From Portunus trituberculatus (lineage: Eukaryota; Arthropoda; Malacostraca; Decapoda; Portunidae), in assembly GCF_017591435.1 (NCBI RefSeq), contig NC_059294.1, positions 15,692,902 to 15,756,901 of the forward strand: a DNA stretch of 64,000 nt. The letters run 5' to 3'. Position 1 is the first letter of the stretch. Each line of letters opens with the position of its first letter. The translations under genes were made by a program, and so were the position numbers. The notes under the pieces were generated by a model. It was not told the origin of the DNA, did not search any database, and saw nothing but the letters and a program-made list of their open reading frames with translations. Shown here in pieces: positions 35,916 through 60,775 of this stretch.

Positions 35916-36314
35916 CGACAGGGGTTCTCAGGGAGGGGAGTGGGTGTCCGGCGGCGCTCTCCACACAAAGGCGCAAGAGTCGACGCACCCACTTGGACCC
36001 GGCGAGCTGTTTGTCCGGGTAATTACGTAGGTAAGTAGTTCCTGTCTCGTCTCCTGTTTCGCGCCCCACAGCCAGGTAACCGAGGGTGGATGGCGCCTCT
36101 CAGTGTGGTCACAACTTCATCCACCACCACCATCACCACCATCATCTCCACCACTACCTCCTGCCGCCATCCGCCACCACTGCTGTCCTCGTCTCTCTGG
36201 CTCCTGCCGCTGCTACGCCTCATCATCACTGACTATTTATTCTAAGCCACCTCTGCACCTCATCCCTTTTTCAAAATGCTCTTGTTAAAGTGACATGAGC
36301 TTCTAAGTTATTTT
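35916..36314. other. unique sequence with CAC-rich patch
   Basis: CCACCACCATC-rich DNA at 36118-36185; no gene recognised. Confidence 0.5.
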
Positions 36315-36436
36315 ACGGTTCTAGTGACCGATTAACATGATTTCTATATTATTAACAGAAGAAAGACTCTTGAGAACCTGGTAAATCATCTCTGTGGCCT
36401 TGCAAAATAGTCGTAATGAGAGAGCAAAGCGTTTCT
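36315..36436. repeat. dispersed repeat of unknown class, copy 2
   Basis: Matches 8428-8547 over about 120 bp, with identity in the upper 70% range by eye. It has GGTTCTAGTGACC, ATTAACAGAAGAAA, ATCATCTCTGTGGCC and GAGAGAGCAAAGCGTTTC. The 3' limit in both copies is close to CGTTTC. Confidence 0.7.
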
Positions 36437-37070
36437 GAGCACTGACCTGTGTTAAAATGAGCATTTCAGCATCTCACTGGCTGTTGTGTTTATATGTAGC
36501 AATTAAGTCTAGTTGCAGTCTAAGTTACACAAGTATACGATTTGTCTCCGCACCTATTTTCACCGTTGTTCAGTTGTGCATAATGATAGATAGAACTATT
36601 TCCATTATTTTATTGCCATCAATCATCATTACCAGATATCACCGTCAGTATCATCCTCATTACTATTACCGATCACCTGCGTCATCATGTCACCATCATC
36701 ACCATCCATCACCACATTGAAAACCAACATCATCATTATCATCATCATCATCATCCATCACCTCCTTAAGAACCATAACCATCATCATCACCATCATCCA
36801 TCATCTTCAGTGTCACCGTCGTCATCATCAGCAATTAAATATTCCCTCGTAAGGAACGGTTGGGGGGGAAGCGTGAGTGGCAGGGTAGTGGGGGGGATGG
36901 AAAGTGGGATGAGGCGGCGCCATGAACAAAAGTAATTAAAGTTAAATATGCAATAAATCATCCGGTGCTACACGTCTATTCCCTTGCCACTCCGGCGTCC
37001 AAACTTTGCACTCTCGCCGCTCCGGAAGGCTTAGGAGTGTTATAACGAGCGTCAAATTACTGGTGACAAA
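36437..37070. other. ATC/CAC-rich low-complexity then unique DNA
   Basis: Degenerate CATCATCAC repeats at 36600-36830, then single-copy DNA. No gene. Confidence 0.6.
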
Positions 37071-37101
37071 AACACCGTGTGTGTGTGCGTGTGTGTGTGT
37101 G

Positions 37102-38690
<1,589 letters not shown>

Positions 38691-38693
38691 ACG

Positions 38694-38960
38694 TCACACG
38701 ACCAACCTTACTCTTAATGTATAAATCCTCATTCTTAGACATGAAATCAAACTGCTAGAGCTGCCACCTGACATACTTGTCTTCTCAATTTTTACAGTTT
38801 CTGAGTATGTCTTCCTTTTTCCTTCTGCTTTTAACTTTGATGAGCTAATGAATATTATTGTAACACCATCACTTGAAGGTAACAGCGCATGGCTTCCTTT
38901 AAAATCAATTACAGCATTCTTTTTGTGATCAAGACAGTAATCTAGCATATTACCAATCAT
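38694..38960 (-). CDS. unidentified 88-residue open frame, possible transposon or gene fragment
   Basis: Not recognised. The peptide begins MIGNMLDYCLDHKKNAVIDF and has a basic middle (KLKAEGKRKTYSETVKIEKT) followed by SMSGGSSSS. The composition is protein-like and not derived from a microsatellite, unlike nearly all other frames in the window. There is no signal peptide or catalytic motif. It could be a relic of a transposase or of a multicopy decapod gene, or a chance frame. Confidence 0.25.
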   Translation of the reverse strand: MIGNMLDYCLDHKKNAVIDFKGSHALLPSSDGVTIIFISSSKLKAEGKRKTYSETVKIEKTSMSGGSSSSLISCLRMRIYTLRVRLVV

Positions 38961-39675
38961 AAAATGTTCTCATCATGTCAAGAAGCAGCAAATTCCATGT
39001 TGTGTGTGGTTGACTAATTTAATCTGATCTAATGGAAAGCAACCTCGGATTCATGTGGCACTGAGATTCGACGTGGCATGTATTGTTTCCCATAACTCCA
39101 CAACGCTTCAAGACGCGCTACACAAAAACATGACAAAGAAACATAAAGATCCAGACGACGCGCGGAAAGTGGAATTAATATTAGGTGCCGTTAACGACGC
39201 GGTCACTTCCTGCGGACAAACTATTTCTCTCCACAACGGGTGATCACGCGGGCGTCATTCTTCACCCCGCCGTCCCCGACTCACCACAAACACACCACAC
39301 CTGCTGCTGAAATGACCGAGGAACAAGAGCGCAATCTGTCTCCACCCCGCCTCCCCTACCAATCTTATCATCCCGGTAGCCGAAACTAGGGAAGAGAGAG
39401 AAGATCAGGTAGCAAGAAAGAGAGCACCAATAACCCGAAGTACAAGTCATCAACCTACACACCACAGCTTAACACGCGTCGGTTCCCTTTAGGCAGTTAT
39501 AATTGCACGTGAGTGAGATTATTGTTCTCTTCCTCGCTCTCCTTCCCATGAGGAAAAGAAAACGGCAGTGAGAGGTTTGTCAGGAACGGCTGGGTGATGT
39601 GTGGTTCTGTTGCTGCGGTTTGTTAAATCAACCATTCAATCTATCATACATAAATCATGAGGGAAACGAAATATT

Positions 39676-39682
<7 letters not shown>
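38961..39682. other. unique sequence
   Basis: Contains a 62-codon plus-strand frame (39055-39243, includes KNMTKKHKDPDDARKVEL) with no recognised family. No repeat. Confidence 0.4.

Positions 39683-39768
<86 letters not shown>
39683..39768. repeat. (AT)n microsatellite
   Basis: About 86 bp of pure AT, self-complementary. Confidence 0.97.
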
Positions 39769-39773
<5 letters not shown>

Positions 39774-40979
39774 TTGAAAAAAAGTGCCGACTAGGTTTGT
39801 GATGTTTGTGCGATGAATGGTGGCTGAAAGACCTCAAACCTGTGACTGCAAAGGATAAAAATAAGATAAGGAATTGAATATCGTGATACGTCGTGTCATT
39901 CACAAACGAAATAACAATGACTCCAGACCTCACCTAGCTTGTTTTTCCTTTTATAATATTTCGACGTATCAGTTTTCTGATTAGGTAATACTACAACCAA
40001 GACGCTTCCTGTAGTCTACGTGTCAAACATGAATACAAGACAATCTGGATATCAAACGACATGGATGAAAATGTTATGCAACAAAACAACTAAGTATATC
40101 AAGCTACCTGCTCCACGGAAGAGCTAAGGCAAGATCCTGTAACCTTGGCTGAGGTACGAGGGGTGACACGCGTTCCCCGACCAGAACTCAAGGGAAGGAA
40201 TGGTGGGAGGGAGACGCAGGGTGGCACTGGGGTAATTGGCAATCATTCGCCTGGTTAACGATTACCGCGGGACGCTGACACTATTCCGGCTGATTTCTTG
40301 GAGGCGAGCTGCTTTGAAACGGCACGGGGGGCAAGGAGACTGTCGCTGGTCTTCAATGAGAGGCATGAACGAGACTCTCCTCATGACACAACTGCTTTCT
40401 CAAGCAAAGATCTCTCTTTTACTCGTATACTTACATGATTACACTAATCAGGATTGCCGCTGGTCACATGTTACATTGAATATCATCATTACCGAGACAT
40501 TTGGGGAGGAGATCAATGTTAACCTCAACCCTGTAACGATGTTCTCCTAGTGTGGGGTCTTTAGGTTACAATATATACTTAATGAGGCAGTACGAGAGAC
40601 AGACCGTGAGCGGGTGACGTGACAGGACAGTGGGCTCTCTTAACTCACTCCCTTGCTAACGAGCTATATACACTGCAGTGCCACCCCCGTGTTGAGCCTA
40701 AGCTGCTGCACCATAACACCAGGGGAACTTTCTCTTCTGGTCTAAAAATAAGCACGGTGTTGGTGAAGAAGAGTTTTGTGGCGGAGCAGTGACTCCTTTG
40801 CAGACATCAGGGCAAAGATACGGAAAAATAGTCCTGGTTATTTATGTGTGTGCAATACGAGACACTTTTTGTTAATGTTATGTCTAAGTTTGGCTCCAAC
40901 TCACACACCGCCAGACGCTTTCACTCTACAGGAACAGTGAGAGTCGACCTGAGCTGCCTCCTTGTCATTGCTACTAGAA

Positions 40980-40980
<1 letters not shown>
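39769..40980. other. unique sequence, no gene recognised
   Basis: Includes a 104-codon plus-strand frame (40236-40550) with mixed composition and no recognised domain. Confidence 0.45.

Positions 40981-41044
<64 letters not shown>
40981..41044. repeat. (CA)n(CT)n compound microsatellite
   Basis: CA to about 41008, then CT. Confidence 0.96.
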
Positions 41045-41049
<5 letters not shown>

Positions 41050-41235
41050 ACACCAAATTTACCTTGATGTACATTTGTGAAACCGTCCGTCAAAATAATA
41101 TAAAAATTATTTGTATACGAAGACTTCTTACTAAGGAGAAGATGCGCGTATTTTTCTTATGCGCAAGTAAATAAATAATAACTATTAATTCTACTGCAGC
41201 GCTGTCCAAACTGGTTATGTCTTCGTTGTGTGGTT

Positions 41236-41262
41236 GACCTAACCTGACCTGACCTGACCTAG
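41236..41262. repeat. short (CCTAA/CCTGA) pentamer run
   Basis: One CCTAA followed by three CCTGA units and CCTA. CCTAA is the complement of the arthropod telomere unit TTAGG. Confidence 0.7.
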
Positions 41263-41419
41263 AGTGGCCCAACCAACAACTGCAGCCCTGAATCCAAGAA
41301 CATTTTACATCTTGGCTTTTCTCGGTGGAAGTAAGGAATGGAAAATAGGAGAATGTTCAAAGGTAAATGTGAGTCTTTCTGATTCCGTGTTAAAGATATT
41401 GCTGCTGCTCGGGGCAGTT

Positions 41420-42257
<838 letters not shown>

Positions 42258-42314
<57 letters not shown>

Positions 42315-42443
42315 GGAATCCTAAAATTGGAAGAGTTGTAATGTGTCGCCGGAGTCTTGCTTTCTGCACATAACACACACACACACACACACACATACAC
42401 ACCACGGATACAGATTGTATCTTTTATGACCATATCACACGAA

Positions 42444-42529
<86 letters not shown>

Positions 42530-42574
42530 TAAGGACACGAAAAGCAACAGGAAACAGGAATTATCCCTCAGCTA

Positions 42575-42653
<79 letters not shown>
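42258..42653. repeat. cluster: (CT)n, (CA)n, (GA)n, (CA)n
   Basis: (CT)n 42258-42310, (CA)n 42373-42396, (GA)n 42447-42524, (CA)n 42579-42652. The CT and GA blocks are complementary and about 140 bp apart. Confidence 0.96.
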
Positions 42654-42656
<3 letters not shown>

Positions 42657-43547
42657 TAGCATCTTCATCAGGACTGGTTGCTGACTGAACTGTTACCATC
42701 CAAAAAGAAAACGAAGGAAGACTAATACCTCAGCTCCTCGCAGGTCTCCTTGAATGCATCCAGGCACCCCTCATCACTCCCAACCCACTCCACCACTCCT
42801 TCACCTCCCCATGCGCCCCCCCTGCCTTCCATCCTCCCCTCGCTTCATCTTTTTACATAATGCTCCCCTCCGTTGGCATGAGAGGGGAAGGGAGGGAAGG
42901 AGAGAGGGAGGGTAGGAGGAAAAATAAAGGGAGAATCTTGGGGGCACCAACAGCCGAGCAAATTAAAATATATCATCATTATAACATTATTCGCAATATT
43001 TAAAGTGTGCGAAACATTTTGTGGAGGAAGAGTGTGGGGCGGACAGGACCGTCCCAAGCCGAGGTCAGAGGGCTCTTGTGGAGGTCAGACTAGACCCCTT
43101 CCGCGTCCCCCCGCAGGCACAAACAGCGGGAGGCAGGCGAAGGAGCGCTTTGGAGTCGAGACCAAGGACCTCTGGCCGAGAGGGAAGAGAGGGAGGGGCA
43201 ACAGGGGAGGCAGTGAGTCTCTCCGCTCATTAACGACCCCCTGTTGCATGAGACTAACGCTCGCCGCCTCAAACCTTCTGCTCACTGTAACTTTCATTAT
43301 TTTCTCTTTTTAGACAGCGTTCTCGCTCTATATTTTAGTTTCTTTTTCTTTTATTTTTTATCACAGCTCAAGTTTTCGTGCAGCAAGACGAACTTGCAGC
43401 TACAAGTGCACAAAACACACTCCGTTCTTTTTTTTTTCTTTCTTTTTTTTTTTTTTTTTTTTTGCTCGTTGTCATATATCATTACGTCGCTGCCATACTT
43501 AACTGTCACTCACCCGTCCAATTCAGCACTGCAGCACATTATTTTCC

Positions 43548-43552
<5 letters not shown>
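42654..43552. other. unique, GC-rich at 43020-43270
   Basis: Open frames of 60-102 codons on both strands of the GC-rich part; none recognised. A poly(T) with C interruptions lies at 43427-43463. Confidence 0.45.

Positions 43553-43588
<36 letters not shown>
43553..43588. repeat. (CA)n microsatellite
   Basis: A pure CA run. Confidence 0.95.
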
Positions 43589-43590
<2 letters not shown>

Positions 43591-43918
43591 ACCCCCTCCC
43601 TAAGGCTCCACCATCTAACGCTGTCTCTTCCTTGCATAATTTCCTGCATTTTGGAGCGTGGTAAAAACACCTGCATTAGCTTGGTATCAAATATAGTGCG
43701 TCGTAACGAGGCAATACCTGCTCGGGGCACGCAGAGGGGAGGCCATCGATTTCATCCCTCGCGGCTAATTACAGGTGAGAGGCTGAGGTGTGCCTGTCGC
43801 CGGTTGCAGGTGGGAGGGAGGAGGAGATGGTGGTGGTGGTGGTATTACTGGAGACTAGCACAGAAAATTAGAGAACTTTTTTCCAGGGTTTTCTGATTAT
43901 AAGACTTTAGAAACAATG

Positions 43919-47159
<3,241 letters not shown>

Positions 47160-47214
<55 letters not shown>
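47160..47214. repeat. (CA)n at the head of SINE A6
   Basis: Pure CA abutting the SINE. Confidence 0.97.
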
Positions 47215-47216
<2 letters not shown>

Positions 47217-47503
47217 CCGGTAGTTCAGTGGTTAGAGCGCTGGCTTCACAAGCCAGAGGACCGGGGTTCGATTCCCCGGCCGGGTGGAGATATTTGGGTG
47301 TGTCTCCTTTCACGTGTAACCCCTGTTCACCTAGTAGTGAGTAGGTACGGGATGTAAATCGAGGAGTTGTGACCTTATTGTCCCGGTGTGTGGTGTGTGC
47401 CTGGTCTCAGGCCTATCCGAAGATCGGAAATAATGAGCTCTGAGCTCGTTCCGTAGGGTAACGTCTCGCTGTCTCGTCAGAGACTGCAACAGATCAAACA
47501 GTG

Positions 47504-47546
<43 letters not shown>
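47215..47546 (+). mobile_element. tRNA-derived SINE, family A (copy A6) with (AC)n tail
   Basis: Near-consensus element (GCCCGGTAGTTCAGTGGTTA head, CAC anticodon, intact B box, GGAGA/TCTCC hairpin, shared central domain). It ends AACAGTGAAACAC, followed by about 40 bp of AC. Confidence 0.93.
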
Positions 47547-47549
<3 letters not shown>

Positions 47550-48132
47550 CGCCGCCCTCGCCGTCGCCAAACTGCAATACGTCACCACTCTACCAAATCC
47601 GGAAAATATTCGAAATGTTTATTGTCTTGTAGTAAAATGAAAGCTCCTCAGAAGCTAGTATTAGTGGCTCGTGCATCAGGGTGGAGGAACTGGATCATGG
47701 AGAAGGAAGTGGATGTGGAGAGATATATAAGCATGGCATATATCAGGGTTACATAATAGTCCTACAACTTATCACGAGAGCCGACATGTGTGGCGGACAA
47801 GGCCGGGCGGGACGGGGCGAGGCGGGGAGAAGGGTGGGGATGGGGATGGGGATGGGGATGGGAAAGGGGAAAGAGGAAGGAAGGGAAATAGGACGAAGGG
47901 CGGGGCGTGCTGGGACGAGGGGAGGAGAGGGGGAGTGAGGAAGAGGAGAGGGAGGGTCGGGTACAGCTAAGGGGACTTGACCTGCTCCCACAAACCTGTC
48001 CCAGCCAGGTAAATGTGCCGACAATAATATTATTTAATACATGTGCATATTAAGGAGCTCTCGAGGTCACCAGCAGCGCTCATGAAGTGGAGTGACTTCC
48101 TCCAGGAGCACCATAGACAACGAATAGGTTAT
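47547..48132. other. unique; G-rich purine tract at 47800-47965
   Basis: Contains GGGGAT hexamer repeats at 47832-47858 and is GC-rich around them. No gene recognised. Confidence 0.55.
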
Positions 48133-48154
48133 AGACACACACACACACACACAC

Positions 48155-48421
48155 GCCCGGTAGCTCAGTAGTTAGAGCCCTGGCTTCACAAGCCAGAGGA
48201 CCGGGGTTCGATTCCCCGGCCGGGGGAGATATTTGGGTGTGTCTCCTTTTACGTGTAGCCCCTGTTCACCTAGCAGTGAGTAGGTACGGGGTGTAAATCA
48301 AGGAGTTGTGACCTTGTTGTCCCGGTGTGTGGTGTGTGCCTGGTCTCAGGCCTATCCGAAGATCGGAAATAATGAGCTCTGAGCTCGTTCCGTCAGAGAC
48401 TGCAGCAGATCAAACAGTGAA

Positions 48422-48452
<31 letters not shown>
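48155..48452 (+). mobile_element. tRNA-derived SINE, family A (copy A7) and (AC)n tail
   Basis: Family A element preceded by (CA)n (48135-48154). It lacks about 23 bp between CGTTCCGT and CAGAGACTGC near 48395. It shares with A8 a private T in TCCTTTTACGTG, where the other A copies have TCCTTTCACGTG. The (AC)n tail passes directly into 75 bp of non-SINE DNA shared with A8. Confidence 0.93.
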
Positions 48453-48453
<1 letters not shown>

Positions 48454-48525
48454 ACTGTATAGGGCTTGTTTTCTGTTGATTCTTTAAAAGTATTTGCTTA
48501 ATAACATGATTACGTACATATACTA

Positions 48526-48527
<2 letters not shown>
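48453..48527 (+). repeat. 75-bp flank shared in inverted orientation with 51131-51205
   Basis: Non-repetitive sequence starting CACTGTATAGGGCTTG and ending CATATACTACT. It matches the complement of 51131-51205 at 74 of 75 positions (one T/C difference). Here it is followed immediately by (AC)n. Confidence 0.93.
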
Positions 48528-51130
<2,603 letters not shown>

Positions 51131-51205
51131 AGTAGTATATGTACGTAATCATGTTATTAAGCAAATACTTTTAAGGAATCAACAGAAAACAAGCCCTATA
51201 CAGTG
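51131..51205 (-). repeat. 75-bp flank shared with 48453-48527
   Basis: On the minus strand this follows the tail of SINE A8 and ends ACTACT. Genomic DNA then continues TTTCTGTACC, so the end of the match lies inside a TTTT run (51128-51131). Confidence 0.93.
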
Positions 51206-51231
51206 TGTGTGTGCGCTCGCGCGCGTGCGTA

Positions 51232-51262
<31 letters not shown>

Positions 51263-51549
51263 TTCACTGTTTGATCTGCTGCAGTCTCTGACGAGACAAC
51301 CAGACGTTACCCTACGGAACGAGCTCAGAGCTCATCATTTCCGATCTTCGGATAGGCCTGAGACCAGGCACACACCACACACCGGGACAACAAGGTCACA
51401 ACTCCTCGATTTACATCCCGTACCTACTCACTGCTAGGTGAACAGGGGCTACACGTAAAAGGAGACACACCCAAATATCTCCACCCGGCCGGGGAATCGA
51501 ACCCCAGTCCTCTGGCTTGTAAACCCAGCGCTCTAACCACTGAGCTAAC

Positions 51550-51552
<3 letters not shown>
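51206..51552 (-). mobile_element. tRNA-derived SINE, family A (copy A8) with imperfect (AC)n tail
   Basis: Full-length family A element on the minus strand (51262-51552), without the 23-bp deletion seen in A7. The tail (51206-51261) is AC with GCGCGCGAGCG-type interruptions. The anticodon loop is mutated (GTTTACA). The D-arm and B box (GGTTCGATTCC) are intact. (GT)n flanks the head (51553-51596). Confidence 0.93.
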
Positions 51553-51599
<47 letters not shown>

Positions 51600-51720
51600 A
51601 CATGGATATCTGTAAGATTCCAATAAAAGACAGACCTAATACAAAAGGCGCAAAAGAACCTCAACAGCAACAACAACAACAACAACAACAATAACAACAA
51701 CAACAAAGAATACAACTGTT
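51553..51720. repeat. (GT)n and (CAA)n
   Basis: GT to 51596; CAA units at about 51668-51707. Confidence 0.9.
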
Positions 51721-51876
51721 AATCCCCCAACACCCACGTCCCGCACGGGATCAGAAGGGAGAAGGGCAAGGCATGCACAGAATCATACTGGCAGGCAGGC
51801 AGACAAGCAGGCAGGGGGCGAGTCCTCGATGCAAAAACTGGTTTTTGAAGGATACTGGGGAACCGTGAAAAGATTG

Positions 51877-53405
<1,529 letters not shown>

Positions 53406-53464
<59 letters not shown>
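53406..53464. repeat. (CA)n microsatellite
   Basis: Pure CA. Confidence 0.97.
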
Positions 53465-53469
<5 letters not shown>

Positions 53470-53742
53470 AACAGTATAGTGTATATAAGAACTCTGTTCC
53501 GTCTCCGTGCGTTGTTCCCAGCAACATATTGGCTCACCCGCCACCTGTTGGGTACAAACGCCTGCGGGACACTGACTGAAGGACCGACACGAAGGAGGGG
53601 GAGGAAGAGAAGGAGAGGAAGAGGAAAGTAAGCGAAGAGAACGCGCAGGAAACATAAGAACAAGAGAGAGGATATTTGAGGCCATAAAACCGACTAAACA
53701 TATCAATATTCTACAAAATTTGCTCAAATAAGAACTCTAATA

Positions 53743-53744
<2 letters not shown>

Positions 53745-53824
<80 letters not shown>
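53745..53824. repeat. (CA)n microsatellite
   Basis: About 80 bp of pure CA, 280 bp from the previous CA block. Confidence 0.97.
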
Positions 53825-53825
<1 letters not shown>

Positions 53826-54182
53826 GAGAAAAACATACCTAAAGACACCGTGCGGCAGTATCATCCATCACAGGTGAGGGGGAGAAGGAAGGCCCAGGTG
53901 TGGCGAGGTGGGCAGCTGTGTGGAGGTACTAGCAGGGGGTACAAAAGAATGGAGGGAGTGTTGGGAGGGTTGGGAAAATGTGAGTGGTGGAGTAGGGAGT
54001 AAAGAAAGAGGTAACACAGACACACACAGAGGGCCAAAAGAAGTTAGTGAGTGTAGAGTGGGAAAAAAATCAAGATGGTATGTAAGGTGTAACCAGTGTA
54101 GGTGTTAACGGAGAGATGGCTGAGGCAGATGATGAAGATGTGGAAGAGGCGTAACACATCAAGTATCATGAGCATTGAAGTC

Positions 54183-54505
<323 letters not shown>

Positions 54506-54729
54506 AACCACGACAAGATACTAAATGCCACGAAGAAAGGTATAACAGAAATATACTTGAGTACAAAATAAAAACTTTGTACGTAGATTAATTGAGAAGA
54601 CGATTATTAAGAAGCCACGAGACCCCAGGTGAGTGGAGCGAGGCGACACCTGGTTAGCATAATACTTGGCTTATAGATCATGAGTCTGTAGTTTGATGGG
54701 GTCATTAGTGGATCATTGTCTAGTGGTTT

Positions 54730-56665
<1,936 letters not shown>

Positions 56666-56874
56666 AATTTATATAGCGCTACCAATCATCACAAATAACA
56701 TCTCAAAGTCTTTTCTTTACGTCACCTTGAGCTTCACCATCACCACCACCACCAACACCACAAGAAGACGGGCTGACGACAGGAAGTGTGTATCCCCGTC
56801 CACGCCGCCTTCAGGTCAAAGTTCTCATATATTAGAGCGAACTTCCTCCAGCGCACCCAGTCATGTTATTTTAG

Positions 56875-57080
56875 CCGTATGTTGCCAGGGTGTTAAGTGT
56901 TACCAGGGTGTAGTGTTGCCAGGGTGCAGAGTGATGACACGGTGGTAAGTATTGTTTGTTAGTGTTAAGTTGCTAATATCTTGAGTGGTGTGAGGATGTG
57001 TTGCCGGGTGTTGAGTGTTTCCAAGGTGCAGTGTGGTGCCGGGGTTGCATGAAAGCAGTGTTGCCAGGATGGGGAGAGGA
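56875..57080. repeat. decayed minisatellite, GTGTTGCCAGGGTG-type unit
   Basis: Related phrases recur: GTTGCCAGGGTGTTAAG, GTTACCAGGGTGTAGTG, TTGCCAGGGTGCAGAG, TTGCCGGGTGTTGAG, TTTCCAAGGTGCAGTG and TTGCCAGGATGGGG. Confidence 0.65.
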
Positions 57081-58312
<1,232 letters not shown>

Positions 58313-58369
58313 CCATTGCTGTTCCTCTTAATGTTCTTACTGATATTACTCCTACCAATAATGCTGCAG

Positions 58370-58520
58370 CTGCTCTTCCTCTTCCTCTTCCTCTTCCTCC
58401 TCCTCCTCTTTCTCCTCCTCCTCCTCCTCCTCCTCCTCCTCCTCCTCCTCCGCCTCCTCCTCCTTCTCCTCCTTTTCCTCCTGTTTCTGCTGTTCCTCCT
58501 CTTCCTGCTCCTGAAAGTGC
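58370..58520. repeat. (CTT)/(CCT)n field
   Basis: CTTCCT units pass into pure CTC and then mixed CTC/CTT. Confidence 0.93.
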
Positions 58521-59300
58521 TGCTGCTGTTATTCCTTCCCAGCCTCTGCCTTCGCTTTTATCTAGGCATCAGGACCTGCTCAGAAGCTTCTTCCCTCATC
58601 AAAAGTTTACGACTTGGGTAATACCTCTGAATATAAAAAGTCGAAGGACGCCGCGGTTTTATTACGATGATGCCGTACGGGAGGCGAAAAGGGAAATTGC
58701 TGGGCGAGGCAGACGCTTACGGATATTAAAAAGAGACCCAAATCACTAGCAGTCCTGATATGCGTTAACACGAAGGACGAGAGTGAAGCCACGCCAGCGC
58801 AGGACAACCTTCAGCACTGATCCCAAAGCGCATCGTGACAGGAGACAATGAAGGAACAGAATTCTAATAATAAAAAGAGTTAACACCACAAGACACAACG
58901 GAAAGGCGCAATAACAAGATAAACGACAACAAAGAAGAGACGAGAAATAGCCCAGCCACCGAGAGGGAGGGAAGGGGAAGGGAGTGTGGGCATGGCCATG
59001 GGGGAACTAAGGGGTGAAGGGAAAGGGGGAGAAAGGATAAGGCAGATGATAAAGCTGACATAACCCATAAAGCATAACCAGTAATAATAGGGAGGAGCAC
59101 GGAATAAAGAGTTAAAAAGAAAAAAAAGCATTACCATGAAAGAAGACAAAGGCGCCCTAACCGCTCGAGGATAAACTGCGGGTAATTAATATACGAGATA
59201 ACATGACATTATAATTGTTACACAGAGAGCAGTATTAAAAAAAAGACACGAAACTTTAACTTTAAAAAGAACAGTATGCAAGGAAGAAAAGGATGGGGGA
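58521..59300. other. unique, purine-rich from 58860
   Basis: No gene recognised. Confidence 0.5.
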
Positions 59301-59440
59301 AGAAGAAGAAGAAGAAGAAGAAGAAGAAGAAGAAGAAGAAGAAGAAGAAGAAGAAGAAGAAGAAGAAGAAGAAGAAGAAGAAGAAGAAGAAGAAGAAGAA
59401 GAAGAAGAAGAAGAAGAAGAAGAAGAAGAAGAAGAAGAAG
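59301..59440. repeat. (GAA)n microsatellite, about 140 bp
   Basis: About 46 GAA units, followed by degenerate GAA/GGA DNA to about 59720. This is a long polypurine tract. Confidence 0.97.
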
Positions 59441-59899
59441 GAAGAATTAGAAGAAGAAAGACGAGAAGAAAGAAAAGAAGAAGAAAGGGAAGAAGACAGG
59501 AAAGAAAAAAAGAAAGAGGAATAAAAAAGAAAAGAAATAAGGGAGAAGTAAAAGAAAAGAAAAAGAAATGAAAAAGAAGAAAAGAAATACAAAGAAAAAA
59601 GAAAGAAAAAAAAGAAAGAAAAAAGATGAAGGAAAATATAAGGAGGAATAGAAGGAGAAGGAAAAATTACGAGAAGCGCAGGAGGAGGAGGAGGAGGAGG
59701 AGGAAGAGGAGGAAGAAGATGAGGAAGAAGAAACAAAAACTAATACCGAGGAAACACCCCTAACTAACTAACACTAATAATAACAAGCATCCGCACCACT
59801 GCCACCAAAATACTAACATTAATGGCGAGGCAGACAAGATAAACACAATTAACACCCACACACCGCACGCCCTTAGGGAACCACACACTGCTACTGACA

Positions 59900-59904
<5 letters not shown>

Positions 59905-59963
<59 letters not shown>
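59905..59963. repeat. (CA)n microsatellite
   Basis: Pure CA. Confidence 0.97.
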
Positions 59964-59965
<2 letters not shown>

Positions 59966-60698
59966 CCCAAGCTTGGAATATGAAATCCTGAAAACACAAA
60001 GGCGACAGGGAGGGAAGGGAAAGGGAGGGAGGAAGTGGCAATAGTAAGGAAGTGTAGGTGGGGAGGGAAAGCAGAGGTGTGTGTTCGCAAATGAACTGAG
60101 AAGCGAAGGTGAAAAGAAAGGGCGGAAGGGACTGAAGAGAGAGAGGCGGGAGACATGGAGGTAAAACGAAAGAAGATTAGAGAGAGAAGGAATTAAAGTG
60201 GAGGGAAGGAACGAAGGCTTAGGTGTAGGAGGTGAGGAGGTGGAAGGATAGCATACAGGTGGACGGAAGGCAAGAAAGAGTGGAGGGGCGTTGTAGGAGG
60301 GGGGGTGGCAGGAAGTCAACTAGACGCTCTCTCCCACGGGTGAATACCCTCGCGAATGTGTTGGACGGTTGTGGGTGGCGGCGGTGGGTGGAGGTGCATG
60401 GCGGGTGGCGAGTGGTGCGGCGGGGGATGGTGGGTGTGGCGGTTGACTGAATGAGGGAGAGCATGGCGGGAAGGCTGCGGGAAGAAAGTAATGGCGGGTG
60501 ATGACGGGTGATGAGACATGGTGGGTGATGGAGCACTATAGGAGGAAATGACGACTGGTTCCACACTAGGGTTGGTGGTGGTGGTGGTGGTGGTGGTGAT
60601 GGAAATACAATAGTAACTGTGGTGACGGCTACGGTTTGAGCCACACTGCAGTGATGGGTGGGAAAGTATGCCATGAGCTACTGTTACTGTTAAATAGG

Positions 60699-60702
<4 letters not shown>
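59964..60702. repeat. purine-rich then GGT-rich low-complexity DNA
   Basis: GGA-rich to 60300, then GGTGG/GATGG-rich with (GGT)n near 60570-60598. No gene. Confidence 0.7.

Positions 60703-60771
<69 letters not shown>
60703..60771. repeat. (GA)n microsatellite
   Basis: Pure GA. Confidence 0.97.

Positions 60772-60775
<4 letters not shown>

Noticed and set aside
47215..47286. tRNA-Val(CAC) gene
   Set aside because: The sequence folds as a tRNA, but it is the head of a full SINE, repeated eight times with the same downstream body, so it is not counted as a functional tRNA gene.
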